Shown piece after piece: positions 8,398 to 17,991 of a stretch of 64,000 nucleotides of DNA; positions within the stretch are counted from its first letter, which is position 1; every line of letters starts with the position of its first letter. The stretch lies in contig NZ_AFPJ01000051.1 of assembly GCF_000220505.1 (NCBI RefSeq), positions 36,137 through 100,136 of the forward strand, given 5' to 3'. This DNA comes from Microbulbifer agarilyticus S89 (GTDB lineage: Bacteria; Pseudomonadota; Gammaproteobacteria; Pseudomonadales; Cellvibrionaceae). The position numbers were made by a program, and so were the translations under genes. Below the pieces are notes generated by a model, which worked only from the letters and a program-made list of their open reading frames with translations, ran no database searches and had not been told where the DNA came from.

Positions 8398-9744
8398 ATG
8401 AGTGCACCGCGAGGACAGTTCAGCTCTAACTTCGGCTTCCTGATGGCCGCCGCCGGCTCCGCCGTCGGTCTTGGCAATATCTGGGGCTTTCCCACCAACG
8501 TTGCCGCCAATGGCGGTGCCGCGTTTGTGGTGATCTACCTGGTCCTCGCCTTCTTGCTGGCCTACCCGGTACTGATGGCGGAACTCGCCATTGGCCGCTA
8601 CGCGCGCAGCAATATGGTGAAGGCCCTGCGCGGTATCGCCACCGGCCCGGTCAGCCGCGCCGCCGGGACCCTGACCGGCCTTGGCGGTATTCTCGTCGCC
8701 TCCCTGATCCTGAGCTTCTACGCCATCGTTGCCGGCTGGATGGTGGCCCACCTGGCAGACCCGGTTGCCACCCTCGCAGGCGCGAAGGAAGCGGCCGCCT
8801 GGATGACTGGCGACAGCACCACTCGCAACTTCACCTTTACCGCCATTTTCAGCGGCTTCACCATGCTGATTATTGCCAGCGGCGTGGAGAAAGGTATCGA
8901 GCGCTGGTCCACCCTGTTGATGCCGTCACTGATCCTGTTGCTACTGCTGCTGATCGTATACGTGCTCGCGCAACCGGGCGCTTTCCAGGGGCTTGAGGCC
9001 TACCTGATCCCAGACTTCAGCAAGCTCTCGCCGGAACTGCTGCTGTCCGCCATGGGCCAGGCGTTCTTCTCCCTGTCGCTGGGTGTGGGCACCATGCTGA
9101 TTTACGGTTCCTACCTGAGTAAAGAGGAAAGCTTGCCGCGCCTGGGCGCACTGGTAACCCTAATCGATGTGGGCATTGCGTTTACCGCCGGCCTGCTGAT
9201 CCTGCCGGCCATGTATGTGGCCCAGGCTGCGGGCACCCAGATCTTCTCCGAAGCGGGTGACCTGATTGCCGGCCCGGGCCTGATCCTGCAGGTATTGCCG
9301 GCGCTGTTCGACAGCATGGGCTCCACCGGCCTGTTTGTGGCCATCGCCTTCTTTGCCCTGATGAGCATCGCTTCCCTCACCTCCTCCATCTCGATGCTGG
9401 AAGTGCCGGTTGCCTTCTCCATCGAGAGCCTGGGCCTGAAGCGCAAGCCTGCCACCCTGCTGATGGGCCTGATTATTTTCCTGATCAGCACCGTGATCAT
9501 CTTTAATTTCGACAGCCTGTTCGGCCTGGTGATTTCCATCAGCACCGAATACGGCCAGCCGCTGCTGGGCGTGGCCCTGTGCATCTTTGCCGGCTGGATC
9601 TGGCGCCGCGACCAGCTGCTGATGGAACTGCAGGAAGGCCATGAGGGCATCGAAAACACCCTGTTCTGGAAGATCTGGCCCTGGTACGTGCGCATCGTGT
9701 GCCCGCTGCTGATCCTCGCGGCCTTCGCACAGACCGTGCTGTAA
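8398..9744 (+). CDS. Sodium-dependent transporter, NSS/SNF family (second copy)
   Basis: 448 residues, again about twelve membrane segments, with TM1 motif GSAVGLGNIWGFPTNVAANGGAAFV, a textbook NSS start. It resembles the gene at 6434 in motifs (ERWSTLLMPSLIL versus [34 protein letters not shown] versus [21 protein letters not shown]), so the two are paralogs. Substrate unknown. A 10-bp hairpin lies downstream. Confidence 0.93.
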   Translation: MSAPRGQFSSNFGFLMAAAGSAVGLGNIWGFPTNVAANGGAAFVVIYLVLAFLLAYPVLMAELAIGRYARSNMVKALRGIATGPVSRAAGTLTGLGGILVASLILSFYAIVAGWMVAHLADPVATLAGAKEAAAWMTGDSTTRNFTFTAIFSGFTMLIIASGVEKGIERWSTLLMPSLILLLLLLIVYVLAQPGAFQGLEAYLIPDFSKLSPELLLSAMGQAFFSLSLGVGTMLIYGSYLSKEESLPRLGALVTLIDVGIAFTAGLLILPAMYVAQAAGTQIFSEAGDLIAGPGLILQVLPALFDSMGSTGLFVAIAFFALMSIASLTSSISMLEVPVAFSIESLGLKRKPATLLMGLIIFLISTVIIFNFDSLFGLVISISTEYGQPLLGVALCIFAGWIWRRDQLLMELQEGHEGIENTLFWKIWPWYVRIVCPLLILAAFAQTVL

Positions 9745-9788
9745 CTGCCCGCCCGGATTATCTGACCTAAAATAGTCCTGATATTCCC

Positions 9789-9814
9789 TTGGGCTGCCCG
9801 CTGCGGCAGCCCAA
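9789..9814 (+). terminator. Possible terminator hairpin after the second symporter
   Basis: TTGGGCTGCC (9789-9798) pairs perfectly with GGCAGCCCAA (9805-9814) around a 6-base loop. The stem is strong but no T-run follows, so termination is only possible. Confidence 0.4.
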
Positions 9815-9865
9815 ACACTCCCCCACTGCAACTGTTCCAACCGATCGTCAATCGACGCTGCGTTT

Positions 9866-11272
9866 ATGCCATCCAGAAAACCACCTTCGATCTTCCGCAA
9901 CTCCAATCGCCGCAATGCTGGTAAATCACCGCAAAGTGGCAGCAACAAACCATCGAACGCGACACCCGAAGTGGAGATTGAGCGGTTTAGCCACGAGGTA
10001 CGCGGTATCGCACGGCACGAGGGTAAAACCGTATTTGTGGATAACGCCCTGCCCGGTGAGACGGTGCGCATCCGCTATACCGCCAACCGCGCCAAGTTTG
10101 ATGAAGCAGTGGCCACCGAGGTACTGACAGCCTCCCCAGACCGGCAGACACCGCCCTGCCCCCACGCAGAGGTCTGCGGCGGCTGCGCCCTGCAACAGAT
10201 GACGCCCGCCGCGCAGATCGATGCCAAGCAGCAAATTCTGCTGGATCAGCTCAGCCGGTTTGCCAAAGCCACTCCCGAGCAGGTGTTACCGCCACTCACC
10301 GGCAGCACGCTCGGCTACCGCCGCAAGGCGCGCCTCGGTGTGCGTTTCGTAAAACCGAAAAGCGGCGGCAAGGCGCGCCTGGTGCTGGGCTTCCGTGAGA
10401 AAGGCTCCAACGACCTCACCGATGTTGGACAGTGCCCGGTACTTCCCGCAGAAGCCTCCGCGCTGATTCCGCAGCTGCGCGAGACCATCCTGCAGTGCGA
10501 GGGCCGTCGCAATATCTCGCATATCGAGATTGCCGCCGGTGAAGACCACACCGCACTGGTCATCCGCCACCTGCAGCCGCTATCTGAGGGCGACCGCAAT
10601 GGCTGGCTGGATTTCGCCAAGCAACATCAGCTGCACCTTTACCAGCAGGGGGAGCAGGGCGATGCCAACACGCACAAGGTCTGGCCCGAATCCGGCCCGG
10701 CGCGTTTGAATTATGCATTGCCCGCGTTCGACCTGACCCTGAACTTCCATCCGCAGGATTTCATTCAGGTGAATTTCGAGATCAACCGGCAGATGGTTTC
10801 CCTAGCGCTGGAACTGCTGGATGCACAACCGCAAGACCGGGTGCTGGACCTGTTCTGTGGGCTCGGCAACTTCACTCTGCCACTGGCCACCCGCGCGCGC
10901 GAAGTGGTTGGCGTGGAGGGGCTGCTGTCGCTCACCGAGCGTGCGCGGGAAAACGCGGCGGCGAACGGCATCGACAATATCCGCTTCCAGGCCGCCGACC
11001 TGACCGAAGACTTCTCCCGCAGCCCCTGGGCGCGCGGCGGCTTCGACCGCATCCTGCTGGATCCACCGCGCAACGGCGCGCTGGAAGTGGTGCGCAATAT
11101 CGGCCAGTTCAACGCCAAGGCCATCCTGTACATCTCCTGCAACCCCGCCACCCTGGCACGGGATACCGCCGAACTGATCCAACAGGGCTACGTGCTGCGC
11201 AAGGCCGAGGTAATGGACATGTTCCCCCACACCACCCACGTAGAATCCATCGCCCTGTTCGAAAAGGCCTGA
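9866..11272 (+). CDS. rlmD: 23S rRNA (uracil-1939-C5)-methyltransferase RlmD
   Basis: 468 residues. N-terminal TRAM domain (about residues 35-92), then the 4Fe-4S ligands C98, C104, C107 and C190, the SAM-binding motif VLDLFCGLGNFTLPLA, and the catalytic loop YISCNPATLARD; the C-terminal MFPHTTHVESIALFEK is typical of the RumA group. It methylates U1939 of 23S rRNA. The first 30 residues are basic and poorly conserved. No clear Shine-Dalgarno precedes the ATG, but no better Met exists before the TRAM domain. Confidence 0.95.
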   Translation: MPSRKPPSIFRNSNRRNAGKSPQSGSNKPSNATPEVEIERFSHEVRGIARHEGKTVFVDNALPGETVRIRYTANRAKFDEAVATEVLTASPDRQTPPCPHAEVCGGCALQQMTPAAQIDAKQQILLDQLSRFAKATPEQVLPPLTGSTLGYRRKARLGVRFVKPKSGGKARLVLGFREKGSNDLTDVGQCPVLPAEASALIPQLRETILQCEGRRNISHIEIAAGEDHTALVIRHLQPLSEGDRNGWLDFAKQHQLHLYQQGEQGDANTHKVWPESGPARLNYALPAFDLTLNFHPQDFIQVNFEINRQMVSLALELLDAQPQDRVLDLFCGLGNFTLPLATRAREVVGVEGLLSLTERARENAAANGIDNIRFQAADLTEDFSRSPWARGGFDRILLDPPRNGALEVVRNIGQFNAKAILYISCNPATLARDTAELIQQGYVLRKAEVMDMFPHTTHVESIALFEKA

Positions 11273-11350
11273 CCCGGTCAGGTCTTCCGGTTCACTGCAC
11301 CCGCGTGAACAGTTGAGAACCACCAGTCAATCTTTTTGCAAACACACCTA

Positions 11351-11377
11351 TTGTGACAATCCTGCTTCCGGTATAAT
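11351..11377 (+). promoter_or_regulatory. Probable sigma-70 promoter of ssrA
   Basis: A perfect -10 TATAAT at 11372-11377 is preceded by TTGTGA at 11351-11356 with a 15-base spacer. It is 38 bases upstream of the mature tmRNA 5' end, leaving a short leader for RNase P processing. Confidence 0.65.
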
Positions 11378-11414
11378 TACTGTTACGCCTACGAGGTTCG
11401 TAGACGCCGATTCT

Positions 11415-11804
11415 GGGGATGACTTGGATTCGACGCCGGTGACGAAACCATGGGTGCATGCCGTGAGGGTAGCGAATCACGTAAATCCAAAGCTGCATTT
11501 TATTAGTTGCCAACGACGACAACTACGGTGCCCAACTGGCTGCATAAGCAGCCCGTGAAGCACTAACTAAGGGTTCGTCCCTTAGCGGCCCTCAGCAAGG
11601 TTCCAGTACCGCGCTGCTGGCTGTTATACAGAACTGGATCGCCGTGACACTTATCTGAGGTAGATCGGTTAAAACTTTTTCAGAATCGTCTGCTACGTCC
11701 TGCCCGTTGGGCTGTAGTGGATTAAATCAATAGACGGATCTAAGCATGTAGAGCCTCTGGCGGAGTGCTGACGGACGCGGGTTCGACTCCCGCCATCTCC
11801 ACCA
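11415..11804 (+). ncRNA. ssrA: Transfer-messenger RNA (tmRNA)
   Basis: The 5' end GGGGATG pairs with CATCTCC just before the encoded 3' ACCA, forming the tRNA-like acceptor stem. The 5' part has the conserved GACTTGGATTCGACG and GGTGCATGCC, and the 3' part has the T-arm GGACGCGGGTTCGACTCC. The tag reading frame (11509-11547) reads ANDDNYGAQLAA then TAA, with GCC as resume codon. The RNA tags truncated proteins for proteolysis and releases stalled ribosomes with SmpB. One-piece molecule of 390 bases. Confidence 0.97.
11509..11547 (+). other. tmRNA tag-peptide reading frame
   Basis: Resume codon GCC then AAC GAC GAC AAC TAC and so on to TAA, giving ANDDNYGAQLAA. The C-terminal LAA is the ClpXP-type degron. 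The 12-residue length and inner GAQ differ from the E. coli ANDENYALAA. Confidence 0.93.
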
Positions 11805-11808
11805 AATT

Positions 11809-11846
11809 AAAAAGGCCCGGTATCGCAAGATACCGGGCCTTTTTAA
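11809..11846 (+). terminator. Intrinsic terminator of ssrA
   Basis: GGCCCGGTATC (11814-11824), loop GCAA, GATACCGGGCC (11829-11839), then TTTTT. Very strong 11-bp stem with a tetraloop. Confidence 0.93.
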
Positions 11847-12073
11847 TTTCCGAACAGAAAAAATTGCGGATCATTCAGCCCGGGTTCCAATCGCTACGCA
11901 AAGCAATGTAAAGCAACCGGATAAACACCCCCTTCCACTCGCAATACTCCCCCCACACAAAGCAGCCGTATCCGTGCTATGACTTATACCTAGATAAGTA
12001 GGATTCTCTTCTCAAGTATTCTGAATTAGCCCTCTGAGGGCACGCCCAAAACACAATGCATCTCGAGGCTGCC

Positions 12074-14533
12074 ATGCGTCTCTTTCTCTCCGCTCTGTTC
12101 CTCTCTCTCGCCTTTGTCGGCTGCGGCAGCGGCGAACAGTCCGCAGAAAACAGCGCTCGCGAAGCCGTCACAAACAACCGTGACACGAAAACCGACAGCG
12201 CTAACTTAGAAGCGGCTGCCGCGCCGGACGCCGCACAAAAGAACGACAAATGGCCCGATCGTAGACACCTGCCGATTCCGCTGTCTCCTTTTACAGGCGA
12301 GATCGGAAGGACATACAAAGAATCTGAACCCAACTGGCAAGATGGCCCCATGGCCCCAGACGGCGCCCCTAACGTCGTCGTAATCTTGCTCGATGACGTT
12401 GGCTTCGGTCAGCCATCCACATTTGGGGGGCTTATCCCCACCCCAAACCTCGACCAGTTAGCTGAGGAAGGCTTGCGCTATAACCGCTTCCACACCACCG
12501 CTATCTGCGGACCCTCGCGCGCAGCGCTACTAACAGGGCGCGACCACCACGAATCTGGGAGTGGTTTCCTCATGGAGTGGGCCACCGGGTTTCCCAGCTA
12601 TTCCACCTATATTCCCAAGAGCACCGCCACCATTGGTGAGATCTTGAAGGGCAACGGCTACGGCACCTGGTGGTACGGCAAAAACCACAACACCCCGGAC
12701 TGGGAAACCACCACCGCGGGGCCCTTTGATCACTGGCCTACCGGTATGGGCTTCGAATATTTCTATGGCTTCAATGCCGGGGAAACGCACCAGTTCTATC
12801 CGGTGCTGTTCGAAAATACCCTGCCCGTCGAGCCGGACGAGACACCCGAAGAGGGCTATCACTTCATGACGGACATGACCGACAGGGCAATTGCGCGCAT
12901 GAAGTTTGCCAAGTCGGTTGCGCCGAAAAAGCCCTTCTTCATGTACTTCGCTCCCGGCGCGATGCACGCACCTCACCATGTCACTGCAGAATGGCGCGAG
13001 AAGTTCAAGGGAAAGTTCGACATGGGTTGGGAAAAGTATCGCGAGCAAGTTTTCGCTCGGCAGAAAGACATGGGCATCATTCCCGCCGATACCAAGCTGA
13101 CGCCGCGTCCGGAGTGGGTACCAGCCTGGGACTCCCTCAACGACGAGCAGAAGACGCTCTACACCAAACTGATGGAAAACTTCGCCGGTTTTTTCGCGTT
13201 TACCGACCACGAAATTGGTCGCCTGCTTGATGCCATCAAAGAGCTACCGGATGCAGACAACACCATGATCATCTATATCGCTGGTGATAATGGTGCGTCT
13301 GCCGAGGGCGGCCCCGATGGCACCCTGAATGAGATCCGCGCCCTAAACGGAATACCGACTAGTATCGAAGAGAATCTTGCCAATATCGACAAACTGGGCG
13401 GCCCCGAGTCGGAACCCCACTACCCGGTTGGCTGGGCCTGGGCTGGCAATACGCCGTTCCAGTGGGTCAAGCAGGTCGCCTCGCACCTCGGTGGAACCCG
13501 TAACCCGATGGTGATCAGCTGGCCTGCCAAGATCAAACCAGACGGGCAGGTCCGCGACGCCTTCCTGCATTTGGTTGATGTGGTACCAACAATCCTGGAA
13601 GCGGCAAATATCCCGATGCCCGAAACGGTCAACGGTATCGAGCAGAAGCCCCTCGCCGGCAAATCTTTTCTCGCCAGCTTCACCAATCCGGAATTCAAAG
13701 GGCGTCCGGAACAGTACTTCGAGGTATTCAGTAACCGCTCCATGTACTCCGACGGTTGGAAGGCCAATGCCCAGCACACACTGCCCTGGCGCCAGGACCT
13801 TGCCCCGGGCAACTGGGACAAGGACGAGTGGGAACTCTATAACCTCGAGCAGGATTTTTCTGAGGCTAACGACCTGGCGCAGCAGAATCCAGACAAGCTT
13901 GCAGAGCTCAAGAAAAAGTTCGATGAGACCGCGAAACGAAAAGAGGTGTTCCCGCTGGACGACCGGGGTGCCGCAAGACTGGCCATGCCAAAGCCTCCGG
14001 TACCCGGTGCTGACACCAGCTCCGGGACATACACCTATTACCCCGGTGCTACACGGATTGCAGAAGTCGCAGGCCCGCCCCTGAAAAATGGTTCCTGGAC
14101 ACTCACCGCTGAGCTAAATACGGAAGGTAGTGACACCGAAGGGGTTGTGATGGCGCTCGGGGGCGTTGCTGCGGGTATTGTCCTCTACCTCGATGACGGT
14201 ATTCCCATATTCAATTACAACTACTTTGAGGAACACACAATCCTCAAAGGCGACAAGCCCCTGCCCGCCGGCGATGCAACCGTCTCGGTAGATTTCGATT
14301 ATAAGGGCTCCGAGCCAGGTGGCCCGGCCACCATAACGCTAAAGGTAAACGGCCAAGAGGTCGCCAGCGGAAACATGGAGGCTACGGTTGGCGGGCGGTT
14401 TGGTATCGATACCTTCGGGATCGGCGAGGATACCGGCCAACCCGTCACTCACGAGTACAAGCCACCTTATCCGTTCACTGGCGAAATTAAGAGGGTTGTT
14501 ATCACTACCGGTAAAGGTGACACGACACCATGA
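12074..14533 (+). CDS. Lipoprotein arylsulfatase (type I sulfatase)
   Basis: 819 residues from the ATG at 12074, preferred over the ATG at 12056 because it gives a clean lipoprotein signal ([17 protein letters not shown]17). Metal ligands LLDDVGFG (D107, D108), and the formylglycine signature [12 protein letters not shown] (C145 is the residue to be oxidized). Further type I features: [12 protein letters not shown], the [11 protein letters not shown] block. The C-terminal ~160 residues form a beta-rich region that may be a carbohydrate- or lectin-like domain. It hydrolyses sulfate esters, probably at the cell surface; marine algal polysaccharide sulfate is a reasonable but unproven substrate. 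No formylglycine-generating enzyme is in the window. Confidence 0.9.
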   Translation: MRLFLSALFLSLAFVGCGSGEQSAENSAREAVTNNRDTKTDSANLEAAAAPDAAQKNDKWPDRRHLPIPLSPFTGEIGRTYKESEPNWQDGPMAPDGAPNVVVILLDDVGFGQPSTFGGLIPTPNLDQLAEEGLRYNRFHTTAICGPSRAALLTGRDHHESGSGFLMEWATGFPSYSTYIPKSTATIGEILKGNGYGTWWYGKNHNTPDWETTTAGPFDHWPTGMGFEYFYGFNAGETHQFYPVLFENTLPVEPDETPEEGYHFMTDMTDRAIARMKFAKSVAPKKPFFMYFAPGAMHAPHHVTAEWREKFKGKFDMGWEKYREQVFARQKDMGIIPADTKLTPRPEWVPAWDSLNDEQKTLYTKLMENFAGFFAFTDHEIGRLLDAIKELPDADNTMIIYIAGDNGASAEGGPDGTLNEIRALNGIPTSIEENLANIDKLGGPESEPHYPVGWAWAGNTPFQWVKQVASHLGGTRNPMVISWPAKIKPDGQVRDAFLHLVDVVPTILEAANIPMPETVNGIEQKPLAGKSFLASFTNPEFKGRPEQYFEVFSNRSMYSDGWKANAQHTLPWRQDLAPGNWDKDEWELYNLEQDFSEANDLAQQNPDKLAELKKKFDETAKRKEVFPLDDRGAARLAMPKPPVPGADTSSGTYTYYPGATRIAEVAGPPLKNGSWTLTAELNTEGSDTEGVVMALGGVAAGIVLYLDDGIPIFNYNYFEEHTILKGDKPLPAGDATVSVDFDYKGSEPGGPATITLKVNGQEVASGNMEATVGGRFGIDTFGIGEDTGQPVTHEYKPPYPFTGEIKRVVITTGKGDTTP

Positions 14534-14575
14534 TGTGAACCGCCCCTCCCTTAATACTCGCCTCAGGCGACTCAT

Positions 14576-14612
14576 AAAAGCCTCGGCAGCCCAGCGCTCC
14601 CGAGGCTTTTTC
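14576..14612 (+). terminator. Intrinsic terminator after the arylsulfatase
   Basis: AAAAGCCTCGG (14576-14586) and CCGAGGCTTTTT (14600-14611) flank a 13-base loop. The remaining bases to 14904 hold no other element I can name; the promoter of the next gene should be here. Confidence 0.8.
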
Positions 14613-14904
14613 TCATCTCCCTCGCATCTGAAAGGCCTGCTCTGCCCATCAAACCGCAGTATGGTGACTCGATTCATTACTGGCCAGAGGCCGGCAAGTT
14701 AAACCACAGCCGGGTTATCTGCGTATTCATATCTTAGGCCACTACTCAAAGTTCCCATGTGCTATGCGTCCTGCGAGGCGCTCTGCCTGCGGTTGACCTT
14801 GTTGCAAGATTATCTTGGAATGGCAAGGTTCATCCTTGTGACTACGGCACAGTATTGAGCTAGTTGAATCGGCATCTTTTCCTTAGACCAATAGCGAGAA
14901 CACA

Positions 14905-16803
14905 ATGAATATCAATAAACTTAAGCTAAAAACGGCTGGCATCCTGTGTGCGAGCGCTGTGGCACTGGCGGCGGTTGCCTCGCCGGCGCTGGCACAGGAG
15001 CCCTCAACCACAGCCATCGATGAGCAGTACACATGGGACCTGACCGAGTTCTACGCCACCAAAAAGGACTGGGAAGCTGAGCTGGCACGGCTGAGCGGCG
15101 AAGTTGATAGCCTGAAAGCGTATGAGGGGAAGCTGGGCGATAGTGCCAAGAGCCTGTTGAACGCGCTGGATGCACAGTCTGCGTTAGCTAAAGAACTGTA
15201 CCGGGCATGGACGTACGCCTCCAATATCCGCAATACCAATCTGGGGGATGCAGAGGGCCAAGCCATGGTCGGTCGCCTGCAGGCGCTTTCACAATCCATC
15301 AGTGCCAGCCAGAGCTTTATGGCGCCTGAAATTGTCGCGTTGGGCGAGGAGCGTATCGAGGGCTTTATCCAGCAAGAGCCGGGCCTGGCAAAACATGCGC
15401 ACTCCCTAAGAGATACCCTGCGTCAGGGTAAACACGTGTTGTCGCCGGAGTCAGAAAAGGTACTCTCCCTGATGGGTACTGCACTATCGGCATCGGAGAA
15501 CGCGCGTCAGATTTTGGCAAATGCGGAGATAGAGTGGCCGACGATCACCCTGAGCGATGGAACCGAGGCACACCTGACCAATGCTGGTTACACACTGCAT
15601 CGCGCAGCGCAAAATCGTGAAGACCGCGAGGCGGTGTTTGACGCTTTCTGGGGCAAATACAAAGATTTTGAAGGCACCCTTGGCGCCACCTTAAACGGTG
15701 AAGTGCAGGCGAATGTTGCCACCGCCAAAACCCGTAACTACGACAATACGCTGCAGTACTTCCTGTCCGGGGACAATATCCCGGAAGAGGTGTACCGCAC
15801 GCTGGTTGGCGTTACCAACGAGCGAATGGATGTGCTGCACCGTTACTTCGAGCTGCGTGGGCGCATGCTCGGTATCGAAGACCTGGGTTATCACGACATC
15901 TACCCGGATCTGGTGAAGACCGACCTGACCTTCCCGATTGATGAAACACGTGAACATATGCTGGCCTCCCTCGACATTATGGGGCGGGAGTTTGCCGACA
16001 AATTCGCCGAGGCCTCTAGCGACCGCTGGATGCATGTGTACCCACAACCGGGTAAGCGCTCTGGCGCCTACATGTCTGGCTCAGCCTACGATGTGCATCC
16101 ACTTATCCTGCTGAATCACCAGGACAACTACAACAGCGCTTCCACCTATGCCCACGAGTGGGGGCACGCGATGCACAAGGTGTTGACCAACGAGAACCAG
16201 CCCTTCGAATTGTCTAACTTCTCGATTTTCACCACCGAAATTGCGGCAATTGCCAAGGAAATCATTCTACAAGAACACATGCTGGAACAGGCAAAGACCG
16301 AAGAGGAACGTTTGTTCTACCTGGGTTATGCCCTGGAGCAGATGCGCGGGACCTTCTTTCGACAGGTGATGTTCTCCGAGTTCGAACTGGCAATCCACGA
16401 GGCGGTCGAGCGCGGTGAAGCCATGACCGGCCCGCGCATGACGGAAATCTACGGTGAAATCCTCAAGCGCTACCACGGCCACGACAAGGGCGTGATGAAC
16501 ATTTCACAGCGGGAAATGATTGAGTGGGCCTACATTCCGCATTTCTACTACAACTTCTATGTGTATCAGTATGCGACCTCAATTGCAGGTGCGGCCTACT
16601 TCGTTGAGCAACTCAAAACCGGTGGCGATGCCGCGCTGGATACCTATCTCGCGTTCCTCAAGGCGGGCGGTAACGATTACCCGGTGGAGATCCTGAAGAA
16701 AGCCGGCCTCGATATGACCAGCCCGGCTCCATACAACGCGGTAATCAATCGTATGGAAGTGGTTATGGATGAGATCGAAGCCATACTGGACAAACGCGGC
16801 TAA
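14905..16803 (+). CDS. pepF: Oligoendopeptidase F-like M3 family metallopeptidase
   Basis: 632 residues. Signal peptide of about 30 residues ending ALAQ, so the enzyme is exported, unlike cytosolic PepF. The zinc motif HEWGH spans residues 417-421, followed about 25 residues later by the ligand glutamate in TEIAAIAKE. The N-terminal helical domain (WDLTEFYATKKDWEAELARL) and the C-terminal FYYNFYVYQYATSIAGAAY are typical of the PepF branch of M3. It cleaves oligopeptides. Stand-alone gene, ended by a bidirectional terminator. Confidence 0.92.
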   Translation: MNINKLKLKTAGILCASAVALAAVASPALAQEPSTTAIDEQYTWDLTEFYATKKDWEAELARLSGEVDSLKAYEGKLGDSAKSLLNALDAQSALAKELYRAWTYASNIRNTNLGDAEGQAMVGRLQALSQSISASQSFMAPEIVALGEERIEGFIQQEPGLAKHAHSLRDTLRQGKHVLSPESEKVLSLMGTALSASENARQILANAEIEWPTITLSDGTEAHLTNAGYTLHRAAQNREDREAVFDAFWGKYKDFEGTLGATLNGEVQANVATAKTRNYDNTLQYFLSGDNIPEEVYRTLVGVTNERMDVLHRYFELRGRMLGIEDLGYHDIYPDLVKTDLTFPIDETREHMLASLDIMGREFADKFAEASSDRWMHVYPQPGKRSGAYMSGSAYDVHPLILLNHQDNYNSASTYAHEWGHAMHKVLTNENQPFELSNFSIFTTEIAAIAKEIILQEHMLEQAKTEEERLFYLGYALEQMRGTFFRQVMFSEFELAIHEAVERGEAMTGPRMTEIYGEILKRYHGHDKGVMNISQREMIEWAYIPHFYYNFYVYQYATSIAGAAYFVEQLKTGGDAALDTYLAFLKAGGNDYPVEILKKAGLDMTSPAPYNAVINRMEVVMDEIEAILDKRG

Positions 16804-16838
16804 CGACGGAACCCGCGATAGCCACTATCGCATCCCCC

Positions 16839-16882
16839 AAAAAAAGAAAGCCCCGGTCGCAAGACTGGGGCTTTCTTTTTTA
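16839..16882. terminator. Bidirectional intrinsic terminator
   Basis: GAAAGCCCC (16846-16854) pairs with GGGGCTTTC (16867-16875), with additional inner pairs; A-run on the left, T-run on the right. Serves the peptidase (+) and the convergent lipoprotein gene (-). Confidence 0.88.
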
Positions 16883-16910
16883 TAGCCATTTAGCAGCGGG
16901 TAGCCTGCGA

Positions 16911-17744
16911 CTACTTCAAGCCCTGCCGAAACGCGTAGAGCGTATCCGCCAGTGCGTCCATGGGTGTATCAATCGCCTCAACGATCTTCTCCGGGCTGCC
17001 ATAAAGACGCACAGCCTGATCTTGCGGCGCAATCTCCAGCAGGAAGGCGCCACCCTCAGAATGGCCAGCGATATTCAATGTCAGGTTGTTCTGAAAGCGC
17101 ACTTTATCACCGTAGCCCGGACGGATACGAAAACCCACCGCATTGAGCTGCTGCAAGATAAGGTCGCGATGAATAATATGCTCTGCCAGGTTGAGGGTTG
17201 CGTCACTAGTGGCCCGTTCATCCAGGATCAATTGCACTCCGCCAATATAGCCGTATTTTTTTCCGCCTTCTTCGGCGCTGGCATAGGCTTTATTGTCACC
17301 GTAACTTTCTGCAGGAATCTTGTCCGCATCGTAATGGATAGAGGCGATGGTTACCCCGTGCTTTACCGCCGCCTGCAAAATCTGGTCGTACTGTGTATAT
17401 GCTGTATCAAACGTGGCTTTATTTTGGATATCTTTACCGGCAACCATATCTTCAACATTGAGAATATGTGTGTTCAGGCCCCGGCTAATCAGCTTGCTGT
17501 TGAGGCTTTGCAAGGTTGGGTCGATAAACAGGCGCTCTTCGCCATTGGCCCCGCCGCTGGATAAATTGAGGTGATCGGGCAAGGTGTGATCCGACACCAG
17601 CAGCACATCGACCGTTGCCATCTTTGCCAACGCAGGACCAATATCCGTATTGGCAGTGGGCATAGCAGGCTTGCCGGCACAGCCCGCAAGATAAGTGAGG
17701 GCCAGTAGAAAGAAAAATAACGAATTTAAGCGCACACTCTGCAT
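16911..17744 (-). CDS. Putative lipoprotein, possibly a divergent amidase_3-like protein
   Basis: 277 residues from the ATG at 17744, chosen because it has AGGT upstream and opens a clear lipoprotein signal (LALTYLAG-C). I do not recognise the family with certainty. The order of segments recalls N-acetylmuramoyl-L-alanine amidases of the amidase_3 type: VDVLLVSDH, then RGLNTHILNVED, then TIASIHYDAD (compare SIHADA), then a GHSEGGAFLLEIAP strand, with a helix-rich end. The first zinc ligand (GHGG) is not seen, so catalysis is doubtful. Divergent from the glycosidase-like gene at 17992. Function should be treated as unknown. Confidence 0.55.
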   Translation of the reverse strand: MQSVRLNSLFFFLLALTYLAGCAGKPAMPTANTDIGPALAKMATVDVLLVSDHTLPDHLNLSSGGANGEERLFIDPTLQSLNSKLISRGLNTHILNVEDMVAGKDIQNKATFDTAYTQYDQILQAAVKHGVTIASIHYDADKIPAESYGDNKAYASAEEGGKKYGYIGGVQLILDERATSDATLNLAEHIIHRDLILQQLNAVGFRIRPGYGDKVRFQNNLTLNIAGHSEGGAFLLEIAPQDQAVRLYGSPEKIVEAIDTPMDALADTLYAFRQGLK

Positions 17745-17991
17745 AGTTATACCTGTAGCAACGATGCTTTTATTTAGAAACCTGAAGCCTAAGTTACGGT
17801 ATACCCGTGCAAATGATAGTGACCTTCCATCGTTTGCGCCGATGTGTGGCCCTGTGGACACCACGCCGTAGTCCCGCGCACAATTCAGCCCCATTTCATG
17901 CTGTTGAGGCATCACAGCGTGTCGAGGATACTAGGTGCCGCCGCAGCAGCGCTGCCGAATTCAAACGAAGTACAATTCCAATAAGGTAATC

